This document shows positions 45,713-55,480 of a stretch of 64,000 nucleotides of DNA, piece by piece (the stretch's first letter is position 1; each line of letters opens with the position of its first letter). Origin of the DNA: Prosthecobacter debontii (GTDB taxonomy: Bacteria; Verrucomicrobiota; Verrucomicrobiia; Verrucomicrobiales; Verrucomicrobiaceae); contig CAMAQH010000018.1 in the NCBI GenBank assembly GCA_945860295.1, positions 1 to 64,000 on the forward strand. Direction: 5' to 3'. Position numbers and translations under genes: made by a program. Below the pieces are notes generated by a model. It did not search any database. It saw only the letters and a list, made by a program, of their open reading frames with translations, and was not told where the DNA came from.

Positions 45713-47668
45713 ATGACTTTCCTCGCTCCGAAGCTCTTCTACTATCTCTTCGCGCTACCGCTCTTGGCGGTGCTGAAGCTTTGGGCGGACTGGCGCGCAC
45801 GCAAAACTCAGGCTTTGTTTACCGCACCTCGGCTACGTGACACACTCATTACGGGCGCCTCCACCTCACGCTCATGGGCCATCTTCACGCTGCAACTACT
45901 CGCGCTCGCCTGCTTCATCATGGCGCTAGCTAGGCCGCGCTGGGGCGAGGATAAAATCGTCCAACAGGAGTCCGGGCGTAATGTCATCATCGCCATCGAC
46001 ACCTCCCGCTCCATGTTGGCGAACGACATCGTCCCTGACCGCATCACGCGCGCCAGGCTTGCTGCCCAGGACGTGCTGGCCTCACTCAAAAATGATCGTG
46101 TCGGTTTGATCGCGTATGCAGGAAACGCTTACCTCCAAGCGCCGCTTACCACGGATCATGATGCGGTGATTGAGGCCATTCAGTCGCTCGACTTCACCGC
46201 AGTCCCGCGTGGCGGAAGTGAGATCGGACGCGCTCTGAAATTGGCCATGGAGACCTTTGAAAAAAGTCCTGCCAAGAATCACGGCCTGATCCTTTTTAGC
46301 GATGGCGGTGAGCCGGACATCCAGATCACCGAGTACTCGAAACAGGCCGCTCAGAAGAACGTGCTCGTGCTCACGGTCGGCGTCGGCACTGAGGCCGGAG
46401 CGCTCATCCCCGATCCTGATCCAGAGCGTGCAGGTGAGTTCATTCGTGATCAGCAGGGTAATGTGGTGAAGACGCGGTTGGAGCCAAAAGTGCTCCAAGA
46501 GATCGCCACTGCCACACACGGTCGTTACATGAAGCTCGGCTCACAGCCGCTCGCCGTTTCAGTGGTCAAGGATCTGCTTTCAGCCCTTCAGGCACAAACA
46601 AACGCGGCCAAGGAACTTGTGAAACCGATTGAGCGTTTTTATTGGCCTGTGTCTATGGGTATGCTGCTACTCGTTTGCGCTTGGCTCATTCATCCCACTT
46701 CCCGCATGAAAACCTACACACCCGCAATGGCTCTCCTGGCTTGGAGTTTTCTGACTCCCGGTGCTCAGGCCGATGACACTTTTTTGGGCTCGATCTTTGG
46801 CTCAATGCAGCCTGACCCCCAGCAAGCGCATCAAGCCTATAAAGACGGCGAGTTTGATCAGGCGGAAAAGCTCTATGAGGAGCAGATGAAGCAAAGTTCA
46901 TCTGTCCAGCAACAGCAGCAGCTTGCATTCGGCTACGGCAGCTCGGCTCATCAACGTAAAGACTATGACCGTGCCATCGATGGCTTTAGCCAGGCACTTG
47001 AGTCTGAGGATCAGGGAGTGCAAAACCATGCGCATCGCGGCATCGCCCATAGCCTCTATGACCAGGGTGATCGCGTCTTTTCAAAGCAGCCTAAGTTTTC
47101 ACTCAAAGCCTGGCGTGATAGTGTAAAGCACTTTGATGCCGCGCTGAAAATTGAGCCGGAAAATAAGGAGGTGAAGGAGAACCGCGACTTCGTGAAGAAG
47201 CGTCTCGATGAACTCCAGAAGAAAATGGACGAGCAAGAAGGCAAAGATGGCAAGAAGGGCGACAAAGGTAAAAAAGGCGACAAGGGCAAGAAGGGAGAAA
47301 AAGGCGACAAAGGCGAAGGTGAGGACGGCGACCAAGAAGGCGACGGAGATGGCGAAGACGAAGAAAAATCACGCAAAGAAAGCCTTGGTAAAAAAGAGGA
47401 TAAAGAAGGTGAAGAAGGCAAAGGCGGCGACAAAGACAAGGATCAAGAAGGCAAGCTCCAAGCCGGTAAAGATGGTGATCAAGAGAGCCAAGAAGCCCGC
47501 GAACGCCGTGAGCAACTCGAAGCCGAGAATGCCGAAAATCAAGAAAATGACGCCACCGGATTCAGTCGCAATGAAGCCCGCTCCTTCCTCCGCACTTATG
47601 CCGATGATCAAAAGAAAGCCATGCTCGTGCGTCCTCGAGATGCGCCGGTGAATGGCAAGGATTGGTAA
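45713..47668 (+). CDS. BatB-BatC fusion: VWA plus TPR with collagen-like charged tail
   Basis: 651 residues. Residues 1-330 are BatB: two N-terminal helices, a VWA domain with DTSRS, a serine in the second motif position (RGGSEIG) and FSDGGEPD, and a helix near 310-330 (WPVSMGMLLLVCAWL). Residue 332 begins MKTYTPAMALLAWSF, which reads exactly like a signal peptide ending GAQA, followed by TPR repeats of BatC. The last 150 residues are charged and repetitive, with GKKGDKGKKGDKGKKGEKGD collagen-like triplets. The internal signal-like stretch is best explained as a fossil start of a once separate batC. Confidence 0.85.
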   Translation: MTFLAPKLFYYLFALPLLAVLKLWADWRARKTQALFTAPRLRDTLITGASTSRSWAIFTLQLLALACFIMALARPRWGEDKIVQQESGRNVIIAIDTSRSMLANDIVPDRITRARLAAQDVLASLKNDRVGLIAYAGNAYLQAPLTTDHDAVIEAIQSLDFTAVPRGGSEIGRALKLAMETFEKSPAKNHGLILFSDGGEPDIQITEYSKQAAQKNVLVLTVGVGTEAGALIPDPDPERAGEFIRDQQGNVVKTRLEPKVLQEIATATHGRYMKLGSQPLAVSVVKDLLSALQAQTNAAKELVKPIERFYWPVSMGMLLLVCAWLIHPTSRMKTYTPAMALLAWSFLTPGAQADDTFLGSIFGSMQPDPQQAHQAYKDGEFDQAEKLYEEQMKQSSSVQQQQQLAFGYGSSAHQRKDYDRAIDGFSQALESEDQGVQNHAHRGIAHSLYDQGDRVFSKQPKFSLKAWRDSVKHFDAALKIEPENKEVKENRDFVKKRLDELQKKMDEQEGKDGKKGDKGKKGDKGKKGEKGDKGEGEDGDQEGDGDGEDEEKSRKESLGKKEDKEGEEGKGGDKDKDQEGKLQAGKDGDQESQEARERREQLEAENAENQENDATGFSRNEARSFLRTYADDQKKAMLVRPRDAPVNGKDW

Positions 47669-47690
47669 CCCATTAGCAACCCACGACCGC

Positions 47691-50228
47691 ATGAATTTTT
47701 TAGTTTTCAGTCTTCTGTTTTTAGTTACTAGCATCGCGCAAGCCGCCACCGTTCGTGCTTACATTCAGCCGGAGAAAGCGCGCCCAAATCAGACGATCAA
47801 CTATGTGATCACCGTGCAGGACGGCCAGGTACAGAGCTTACCGAACCTGCGTTTTCCACTTCAAATTGGGCAGACGAGCGCTGTGTCCACCTCTCAGCAG
47901 CTCAGCATTGTTAATGGTAAGCAGAGTGTGTCACTACAGCTTTCTTGGGGCATCAGCGCTAGTGAGCCGGGTGAGTTTGTGATCCCGACGCAGACCATCA
48001 TTGTAGATGGCCAACCAGTCACCACCAATGAAGTCAAACTGACAGTCGAGCAGGGCGGAGCCGCCTTCCCAAATGCCAATGGTGGCCAAGCAGCCGAGGA
48101 TAAAAATGTCCCCATCCTCCAGATCGAACTGGGCAAGAAAGAGATCTACCAGGGAGAGGTCGTGCCGGTGAATTGCAGTCTCTATGTGCCACGCCAGACA
48201 CAGCTGCGTCGGCTCGGACTCATCGAGATCGCAAAGAGTGATTTCGCCATCTCGCGTTTCCCTCAGACCAATGAGCAAACAAGCACAGTGATCGATGGCC
48301 TTGGTTATTACGTGCTTACTTTCCGTAGCACTCTATCCTCACTCCGCACCGGCGATTTGAAAGTCGGCCCCGCCACACTTGAACTCCTTGTCGAGGTGCC
48401 GATGGAAGGTCAGCAGCAGCGTCAGATGTTCCCTCCCGGATTTCCTCAGGGCTTCTTTGGTGGTGCGTCCGAGCCACGCAAATTGGTGGTCAAAAGCCAA
48501 CAGGTGACTCTGAAGGTCCTACCGCTGCCAGCCGAGGGTAAGCCCGCAAACTTCAGCGGAGCCGTGGGTGAATTCCAGATGACCGCCAATGCCACTCCGA
48601 CTGATCTTACTGTGGGTGATCCCATCTCTGTCGAGCTAGCGGTCACGGGTGCTGGTAATTTTGATGCACTCACCACGCCGTCTCTCGTCTCCAGCGGTGG
48701 ATGGAAAATGTATCCTGCAAAGCGCTACAACATTGAGGGTCAGTTGGACCAAAATCAAACGCCTACTCTGGAGCGCAAGGTTGGTTATTCTCAGGTCATG
48801 GTGCCAGAGGCTGTGCATCCCACCGTGCCGCCGTTTGAGTTGAATTACTTCAGCCCAGCCGAGAGAAAATACGTCACTCTGCGCAGTCAGCCCATTCCTC
48901 TAAACATGCGGCCTGCGCCAGTCACAGCCGCGACTGAATCTGCTGCTGGTGGAACCACCGTGTTGGCAGATTTGCCACCGCCCGTCGTCGATCCACAGGC
49001 AGACATCACCGACATCTTGGTGAATCCTTCAGCCACATCACGCTGGATCACCCCCACAGGTATGGTGCTGCTGACGAGCAAAGCTTTCTGGACTGCACAG
49101 GCCGTGCCAGTTGGACTGTTCGCACTCGCCGGTTTACTGGCCTTCACTCGCCATCGCCGTGAGGAGCGGAATGCAGGCAGGGCAGGTGAGCTACGCGCCG
49201 CTTGGAGTGGAGTCGGAGATTCGAGCACAGACGATCATGAATTCCTGCGTCGCGCCGCCCAATTCATCCAGACCACGCAGACTGATGCGTCGATCAAAGA
49301 CTCTTCCGTCAGAGCTATCCTCGACCGCTACACTCACACCAATTTCACTGCCACACCTGCTGCTCCTCTCAGCAACTCTGAACGCCGTGCCATGCAGCAA
49401 ACGCTGTCCGATCTGCTTCGGAATGCTTTGACTAAAGTAAGCGTCATCGCTCTCGCTTTGTTCTGCCTTGCCAGCGCCGAAGCTGCTGACACAAAACCTG
49501 CTACCACTCCGGATGAAATCTATCGCGATGCCATCAGCGAATTGGAAAAGGGCAACTTCACTAAGGCTCAATACCTCGCTGAATCACTGACGAAAAAGCA
49601 CCCACCCCAGCTCAGCGCTGAAGTCTTTGAAGTCATCGGTCATGCTCGCTATCGCCAGAAAGATCTTGGCCGCGCTGCCCTCTGGTATCAGCGCGCGCAG
49701 CTTGTGGATGGCCGCACGCCTGAGCTTCGGCAAAATCTCCGTCATCTCTTTGAGCGTTCGCGTTACCTGACCTTCGGAAATGACTCATTCTTCACCGCGG
49801 CCAGCACTTGGCTCACGCTCAATGAATGGCTTATTCTCGCTGCGACTGGACTTTGGATGATCTTTCTCGCCCTCGCTTGGCGTCTCTTCACCGGCCAGCG
49901 CAGTGCTGCTTGGCCTATTATTGTTGCTGCAGTCGGTGTGCTCATTCTCTTGCCTGCCGGCGCCTTTGCAGCACTACGCCCAGATAGTGCGGATCGTGTC
50001 GATGGTATCAGCATCGTCACCCAGTCCGACGTGAGTTCCTACACCGCCGCCACCGTCACCAGCGGCAGCGTCATTACTTTGCCTCCTGGAAGTCAAATTC
50101 GCACCCTCGAAAAACGCGGCACTTGGCTCTATGTGGAAATCCCCAGCCAGCCCGAGAACCTACGCGGCTGGGTCGAAGCCGGAGCTGTCACCCCGCTTTG
50201 GATCTGGGACACGAAGCTTGTGCCATGA
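47691..50228 (+). CDS. BatD-BatE fusion: oxygen-tolerance protein plus TPR and SH3
   Basis: 845 residues from ATG at 47691. A signal peptide (MNFLVFSLLFLVTSIAQA) leads into tandem Ig-like BatD domains (YIQPEKARPNQTINY) to about residue 430, then a helix near residue 465 (VGLFALAGLLAFT). Near residue 580 a second signal-like stretch (LTKVSVIALALFCLASAEA) is followed by a TPR (EIYRDAISELEKGNFTKAQYL), two helices and a C-terminal SH3-like domain (LPPGSQIRTLEKRGTWLYVE), which is BatE. The internal signal suggests that two genes merged. It is the last gene of the moxR operon. Confidence 0.85.
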   Translation: MNFLVFSLLFLVTSIAQAATVRAYIQPEKARPNQTINYVITVQDGQVQSLPNLRFPLQIGQTSAVSTSQQLSIVNGKQSVSLQLSWGISASEPGEFVIPTQTIIVDGQPVTTNEVKLTVEQGGAAFPNANGGQAAEDKNVPILQIELGKKEIYQGEVVPVNCSLYVPRQTQLRRLGLIEIAKSDFAISRFPQTNEQTSTVIDGLGYYVLTFRSTLSSLRTGDLKVGPATLELLVEVPMEGQQQRQMFPPGFPQGFFGGASEPRKLVVKSQQVTLKVLPLPAEGKPANFSGAVGEFQMTANATPTDLTVGDPISVELAVTGAGNFDALTTPSLVSSGGWKMYPAKRYNIEGQLDQNQTPTLERKVGYSQVMVPEAVHPTVPPFELNYFSPAERKYVTLRSQPIPLNMRPAPVTAATESAAGGTTVLADLPPPVVDPQADITDILVNPSATSRWITPTGMVLLTSKAFWTAQAVPVGLFALAGLLAFTRHRREERNAGRAGELRAAWSGVGDSSTDDHEFLRRAAQFIQTTQTDASIKDSSVRAILDRYTHTNFTATPAAPLSNSERRAMQQTLSDLLRNALTKVSVIALALFCLASAEAADTKPATTPDEIYRDAISELEKGNFTKAQYLAESLTKKHPPQLSAEVFEVIGHARYRQKDLGRAALWYQRAQLVDGRTPELRQNLRHLFERSRYLTFGNDSFFTAASTWLTLNEWLILAATGLWMIFLALAWRLFTGQRSAAWPIIVAAVGVLILLPAGAFAALRPDSADRVDGISIVTQSDVSSYTAATVTSGSVITLPPGSQIRTLEKRGTWLYVEIPSQPENLRGWVEAGAVTPLWIWDTKLVP

Positions 50229-50288
50229 CGCAAGGAACCCGGACGCCCCGGCCGTGCATGATTCAGGGGTGAAGGCACCGCTGACCGG

Positions 50289-51320
50289 CTATTTATAAGC
50301 CGAAACCGGCTTTGGCATGACGCCGAGTTCCTTGTAATTGAAGCCGCTTTCGAGCGGTTGGTAGCTGCCGACGATGTCCATGCTGCTTGCAGCATTGATG
50401 GCGTATTCCATACCCATGCTCCAATGGGCGGCGTTGATGATGAGGCGGCGAAGGCCCGCGTTTTCGAGATCGTGGGCGCTGCCCATGGTGGAATGAAATA
50501 CACGCGCTCTTTTGCCGCCGCTGGTCTGCCACGTTTTGAACCACGCGACCGGCAGCGGCTCAAGTTGGGTGTTTGGCAGATCGTTGTGCTTGCGCCCCAT
50601 GAGTGGCTGGCCCCAGACGAGAGCGGTGCAGTCGGAGGGTAGGCTGGCGCCCTCTTTGTAGGTGCGATAGACATCCGAGTTTCCCCAGATGTCGGTGACG
50701 CCGGTGAGGATGGGGTGGCTCATCTGCTCTTCGACGATGATGCCACGCGTGGAGTCGGCGTGCCATCGGCCATGATGCCCCATGAAGGCTCCGCCAAGCA
50801 CATCCGTGCCCCAGTTGACTTGTTTGCCGTTGATCTTGTAAGGCAACTGGCTGTGGAAAGCGTGGTTCCCTGTTCGCAACGACATGAAAGGTTTGCCTGA
50901 GTCGATATATTTTACGATGAGTTCGAGCTCGTTCATCGGTAGCGTGAGCAATCGCGTGAAAAAAATTACGAGGTCGGCGGAGGCGAGGTGCTCGAGCCCT
51001 GGAATGTGATGCTGCTTGAACTCGCTCTCTTTACCCTTCTCGGGATAAACCGGCATCGTGGGATCCACCTCGCCCTTTTCATTCACGCCGAAGAGCACGG
51101 TGCAATCGAAGCCATGACGCGTGCTCAGGATCTTCGCTACCATTGGCATCGACTGTTCACTGCGGTATTCTTGGTCGGCCGTGATGAGCACGATGTGCTT
51201 GCCTTTGCCTGGGCCTTCGGCACCGGAATACGTTAGCCATTGCGGGCTATCAGGAACGGGATGCGCCATAACTGGCAGCGCGATAACAAAGCAAAGGATG
51301 AGGATGAGGTTCTTGAGCAT
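50289..51320 (-). CDS. ThuA-like exported protein
   Basis: 343 residues with a signal peptide (MLKNLILILCFVIALPVMA). HIVLITADQEYRSEQSMPM and the later GRWHADSTRGIIVEEQMSHPI, NAAHWSMGM fit the ThuA (trehalose utilisation) family, a class I glutamine-amidotransferase-like fold. In PVC bacteria ThuA-like proteins are often near or fused to c-type cytochromes. It is the last gene of the sulfatase-cytochrome operon, six bases after the propeller gene. Confidence 0.87.
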   Translation of the reverse strand: MLKNLILILCFVIALPVMAHPVPDSPQWLTYSGAEGPGKGKHIVLITADQEYRSEQSMPMVAKILSTRHGFDCTVLFGVNEKGEVDPTMPVYPEKGKESEFKQHHIPGLEHLASADLVIFFTRLLTLPMNELELIVKYIDSGKPFMSLRTGNHAFHSQLPYKINGKQVNWGTDVLGGAFMGHHGRWHADSTRGIIVEEQMSHPILTGVTDIWGNSDVYRTYKEGASLPSDCTALVWGQPLMGRKHNDLPNTQLEPLPVAWFKTWQTSGGKRARVFHSTMGSAHDLENAGLRRLIINAAHWSMGMEYAINAASSMDIVGSYQPLESGFNYKELGVMPKPVSAYK

Positions 51321-51326
51321 GGCAGA

Positions 51327-52808
51327 TTAGTTCAAAGGGATTTCATTCACCGTGTAATAGGCCTTGGTGTGCAGAAGCGGCTCGCCGGTGTTGGATTTCA
51401 TCTTGCCGAGATCAAAGTCGTGGATGTGGCCTTTCTCGAACTTCTTCAGCAGAACCATCACGGAGAGTCCATCTGAGGCGGGGACAGCCTTCGTCACATG
51501 CGACGTCGTTTGATCCACCTCGGGGCTGCCGTAACCGGCGTGGTAGATGTGCGTGTAAGTCGTAATGGTATAGCTTTCCGTGTTCCCAGCGATTTGTGGA
51601 TCGACAGGTTTGGTGAAGGTGATGAGGAAGCCGTTCTTCTTGATGTTGATCTCTTTGATCTCAAATGGCGTCACACCATTCCAGTCGATGCGCTGGATGG
51701 CAAAGGGCTCTGTGCCGCGCACCGGCCACTGCGTATTGGTCGTGAATCCACCAACGATGAGCTGCCCCTTCGGCGAAAACTCCACATTCATGATGCCCGA
51801 CGCGAGTCCTTCTCGGAATGGATAACATGCGCCCTGCCACACACCGTTGATCTCCTCTGTCGTGGCTCGTATGACGATGCTGAGCGTGTAGTCGCCAAGA
51901 AAAATCTGGTTCTCGAACAGGCCGAACTTGCCGCCGGTTTGGTTAAGCCGAAAGCCGGAAATGGAGCGACCCATTTTCATATATGGAAAGCGCACCGCTG
52001 GTGGCACGAACTCCTTCACGCGTTTCCTTTCGATGTGAATACGCGAGTCGCTGTTCGGCTTCACGGGCTCCTTCATGCCAGGCACGAAGGGATACCAATT
52101 GTAACTTGCCGGATGCCCGAGAAATCCGCCGGGCTTCAGATGCTTCAGCGAGCAACAGCCATTCCACGGCCCCTGACTTTCGATGGCAAACATCGCGCCC
52201 TGCGCGTTCGCACCCACGCCACCGGGGCTACGCAATCCACTGCACACCGGGATCATTTCCCCATCCGGCGTGACTTTCACCGCCCAGCCGCGAAACAGGC
52301 TGTGCGATTCATAGGAACCACTCAGACCCAGCGCCACCCAGATATTTCCCTCGGGATCATGCTTCGAGGCAAAAGCAAACTCATGCCCTTCCGCATACCC
52401 CCAGTTGTTCGCCAGCGTCTCAAAGCGATCCGCGACACCATCGCCATCCAGATCCGAAATGCGCGAGACCTCACCAAACGAGGTCGTCGTCATCGCGCCA
52501 TCCTTCCAGGCGAGCGAAAAAATCTCATCCTGACCACTAGCGAACAAGTGATAGTCCGGCTGCGGCGGCGAATCGAAGACACCCTTGATGAAGTAAATAT
52601 CGCCACGCCGCGTGCCCACCGCTAGCCGTCCATCCGGCAGGACCTCTAAGCCACCAGGCCGCATTGGCACCGTCGCCGGGATCGGCACATTCACGATGGG
52701 ATAATACTTCGCCTCCTCCGCAGCCGTGCCCCACATTTCACCAAGCTCCTCGGCTTGAAGAACGGACGTTAAGGCCGCAAGGACGCTGATGGTTCGGTGC
52801 CCTACCAT
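51327..52808 (-). CDS. Exported PVC-type beta-propeller (DUF7133-like) protein
   Basis: 493 residues with a signal peptide (residues 1-18). PGGLEVLPDGRLAVGTRRGDIYFI, SRISDLDGDGVADRF and GVGANAQGAMFAIESQG are typical of the six-bladed glucose/sorbosone dehydrogenase-like propellers abundant in Planctomycetes and Verrucomicrobia. No haem motif is seen in this protein. A C-terminal Ig-like part (EIKEINIKKNGFLITFTKPVD) follows. The start codon overlaps the cytochrome gene stop by 7 bp, so electrons could pass from this protein to that cytochrome (inference). Confidence 0.8.
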   Translation of the reverse strand: MVGHRTISVLAALTSVLQAEELGEMWGTAAEEAKYYPIVNVPIPATVPMRPGGLEVLPDGRLAVGTRRGDIYFIKGVFDSPPQPDYHLFASGQDEIFSLAWKDGAMTTTSFGEVSRISDLDGDGVADRFETLANNWGYAEGHEFAFASKHDPEGNIWVALGLSGSYESHSLFRGWAVKVTPDGEMIPVCSGLRSPGGVGANAQGAMFAIESQGPWNGCCSLKHLKPGGFLGHPASYNWYPFVPGMKEPVKPNSDSRIHIERKRVKEFVPPAVRFPYMKMGRSISGFRLNQTGGKFGLFENQIFLGDYTLSIVIRATTEEINGVWQGACYPFREGLASGIMNVEFSPKGQLIVGGFTTNTQWPVRGTEPFAIQRIDWNGVTPFEIKEINIKKNGFLITFTKPVDPQIAGNTESYTITTYTHIYHAGYGSPEVDQTTSHVTKAVPASDGLSVMVLLKKFEKGHIHDFDLGKMKSNTGEPLLHTKAYYTVNEIPLN

Positions 52809-55462
52809 TGGTATTCGAGGGTGAGGGTGGAGCGACCTTTGGGCAGCGTGAGGGGGATAAGGACTTCGCCCTCGCGGGTGATGGCTTTGTGGTCGCTGGT
52901 GAGGCGGAGTTGTAGCGGGTTGATCTTGAAGCTGCGCTCCGAAACCGTGCTGATTTTATCGCCGCAGGCAGCGCGGAAATAGAAGGGTTGTGATGCCACT
53001 GGTGCATCAAACTGGAAGCTGCGTTTGAAGTATGCTTTGCCGTCCTTGGCGCGCACATCCTCGAAGAACTCCTCCACGGAGATGTTGCCGTATTGATAGC
53101 GGAACGTCGGCCTGCGCTGGGCGTTGAGCTGATAGCCGCGATACTGGTAGCCGTGGTCTTGCGGAAAGGTGTGGTTGGTCTTACCTTTCGATGGCCATGC
53201 GTCATCCAAGGACTTCAAAGTATGAAACGGGATGCCCGCCGGGAAGGCGATGCGATCTGTGCCTTTGGCGCGGAAGGATCCGAGATCGACATTGGCGAAG
53301 TCGCCTTTCCAAAGCATGCGCAGAGCCATCTCTTCAGAATCAAACGCGAGATTGAGTCGCGCAGGATAACCGACACCGATCCCGCGATAACCTGCCGTGC
53401 CACGCCCTCGACACATCTCCGTGACATCGGCCACACGTAGTTCATTCGACGTGCGGGCGAGTCCCAGTGGATTCTTCGCTTGTGTGCCGTCTTCAAGATA
53501 AGTCCACAAAGCCTCGATCTGCTGCGCGGTGTCGCCGCCGAGGATGTTGGGTCGAATGGATTGCCCGCCGGGCCAGTAGCTAGGCATGACCACCGTCGGA
53601 TGAAAGCGCTGCGGCTGTCGCAGATAGAGATGGAACCAGCTCTTCTGTAGTCTCTCGGTCGTATGCACAATATCGAGCGCACCCGCGGCTGACTTCTGCC
53701 CGTTCCAATCATGACAGGCGATGCAACTGAAGCCTGTGACACCGATCATTTCATAACCCGCGTTCTTCGACTCTTGGATGTTTGCGATCTTGGGGAACGT
53801 GACGTTTTCGAGGTGATCCACTCTGCCAAACAGCTCCACCAAATGGCCTATATTTGCCTCGCCGAACTGTGGCATCGCCGCATCGAGGTAGTGGCGCTGA
53901 CGTTGGCCATGCAAGAGCACCGCTGAGATCCAAGATGGTGTGAGCTTGGCCCCCACATCCGTCAACGGCGGCGGCAGACGCCCCTGATCGCCTAGCGCCG
54001 GAGCGGTGCCAATAAAGATGGCATTTCGATCAGTCGCGATGTCACCGAGGCCGCTGCGCTCATGACATGCGATGCAGTTGAATGTGGCGAACGTCTTGTG
54101 CAGCCGCTCTTTGTCCGTGAGCTGTTTCGTTTCTATTTGTGGCAGTGCTTTCGCGATCAAGGTGCGTTGTTCTGCACTCAGATCAAAACGCGCCCAAGAG
54201 CCGGCCACATCGCTGAGGCAACCGCGACCAGCATCGAGCTGCGCCAAGGCGATGGAAGGCGCGGACTGCACGGACTGCACGCCAACATCGTCATGGCACT
54301 TTGCACAGCCAAGTTTCGCGAAATGCTCGCGCCCACGCGTTGCGAGATAGGCATTCACCTTGAGCGGCGCAAACGCTGGAATCAGCTTATTGGAGATTGA
54401 CAGCATCGAAGATGGAATCGCTCCTCGCGCGAACTGCGGACCTTCCATTTCAAACGTGAGCCCTGGCTCACGGCCCGTGTGAAAATAGACCAACTCGATC
54501 TTCTGCCATCCAGCCACGAATTCCGCTGAGCCCTGCAACTTCTTCACGCCTCGCCGATCCTTTGGCTCTTCGTTGACGATTTCTTTGCCATCAAGAGAGA
54601 GAGCACCACCGTTCATCGTGAGATAAAACGTGTAGCGCCCGGCAGTAGCGATATTCAGCCAGCCTTCGAACTTGATCGCCGTGTGCTGACGCAACTTGCC
54701 GAAGGCGGCCAAAGAAAAATCCTTCGTGTAATCCGCACGTTCCGGCTCCACTTCTGCACTGGCGATTCCTTGCCAAATCTGACCGCGATACATCGTGTAG
54801 CTTAGATGGCCAGGCACTCGCGTTTCACGCAGCAGATAGTGCGCGATGCAGTCGAGATCGCGATCCTGCAATCGCATGTCTGGCATTCGTCCCGATGGAC
54901 GACTTGCATGAGGCTGGCGCAAAAAGTCGACCAAACTCTTGAGGCTGTATTTTTTTTCCAGCGCACCGAGCGGCACGGAAGTCTGCTTCAGCGTCTCAGC
55001 GCCCTTTGCATCGCGCGGCGAGTGACAGGCCGCGCAGCCGCGAGAATGAAACAGCTTTTCACCCAAATTTGCCGCCACCGCATCCGGCGGCTTCAAGGCG
55101 AAGTCGTTCTTCTTCAACGAGAGCAAGAAGTGAGTGATCTCCGTGGCAATTGGCCCTTTGTTCGCCTTTGGCAGCACATCCGGCATCGTTGTGCCCGGCT
55201 TTGTGCCATGTGGATCACGAATGAAGGTCTCAATGTAAGTTGAATTCACCCGCGAGCCAATCTCCGCCAGTCTCGGTGCCTTTTTTGACTGCGCTGCAAA
55301 CGATGCCGTGCTCGCATGACAGGCTACGCAGTTCATTTCTTCGATCAAGACCTGCCCCTTGAGCTCCGCATCAAGCTGACTGGTTGCCATGCCAGGAAGG
55401 CTCACTTCCGCTGAAGCCATCGAGCTGGCGCACAGCGCCACTATGAGTAATTTGGATTTCAT
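52802..55462 (-). CDS. Five-haem c-type cytochrome with PA14-like domain
   Basis: 886 residues with a signal peptide (MKSKLLIVALCASSMASA). Five CXXCH motifs occur: CVACH, CAACH, CAKCH, CIACH and CIACH. Between the second and third lies a PA14-like region (FEGWLNIATAGRYTFYLTMNGG, SLDGKEIVNEEP), a glycan-binding fold. The C-terminal part has no recognised domain. It should carry electrons in the periplasm or at the outer membrane. Sulfatase precedes it by 18 bases and the propeller overlaps its end by 7 bp. Confidence 0.85.
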   Translation of the reverse strand: MKSKLLIVALCASSMASAEVSLPGMATSQLDAELKGQVLIEEMNCVACHASTASFAAQSKKAPRLAEIGSRVNSTYIETFIRDPHGTKPGTTMPDVLPKANKGPIATEITHFLLSLKKNDFALKPPDAVAANLGEKLFHSRGCAACHSPRDAKGAETLKQTSVPLGALEKKYSLKSLVDFLRQPHASRPSGRMPDMRLQDRDLDCIAHYLLRETRVPGHLSYTMYRGQIWQGIASAEVEPERADYTKDFSLAAFGKLRQHTAIKFEGWLNIATAGRYTFYLTMNGGALSLDGKEIVNEEPKDRRGVKKLQGSAEFVAGWQKIELVYFHTGREPGLTFEMEGPQFARGAIPSSMLSISNKLIPAFAPLKVNAYLATRGREHFAKLGCAKCHDDVGVQSVQSAPSIALAQLDAGRGCLSDVAGSWARFDLSAEQRTLIAKALPQIETKQLTDKERLHKTFATFNCIACHERSGLGDIATDRNAIFIGTAPALGDQGRLPPPLTDVGAKLTPSWISAVLLHGQRQRHYLDAAMPQFGEANIGHLVELFGRVDHLENVTFPKIANIQESKNAGYEMIGVTGFSCIACHDWNGQKSAAGALDIVHTTERLQKSWFHLYLRQPQRFHPTVVMPSYWPGGQSIRPNILGGDTAQQIEALWTYLEDGTQAKNPLGLARTSNELRVADVTEMCRGRGTAGYRGIGVGYPARLNLAFDSEEMALRMLWKGDFANVDLGSFRAKGTDRIAFPAGIPFHTLKSLDDAWPSKGKTNHTFPQDHGYQYRGYQLNAQRRPTFRYQYGNISVEEFFEDVRAKDGKAYFKRSFQFDAPVASQPFYFRAACGDKISTVSERSFKINPLQLRLTSDHKAITREGEVLIPLTLPKGRSTLTLEYQW

Positions 55463-55480
55463 GAAATGGAGTCAAGCGCA

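Noticed and set aside
47208-47651. Lys/Arg-rich 147-codon frame
   Set aside because: Overlaps the charged tail of BatC in another frame and only reflects its repeats.
51498-52625. 375-codon plus-strand open frame
   Set aside because: Shadow of the minus-strand propeller gene.
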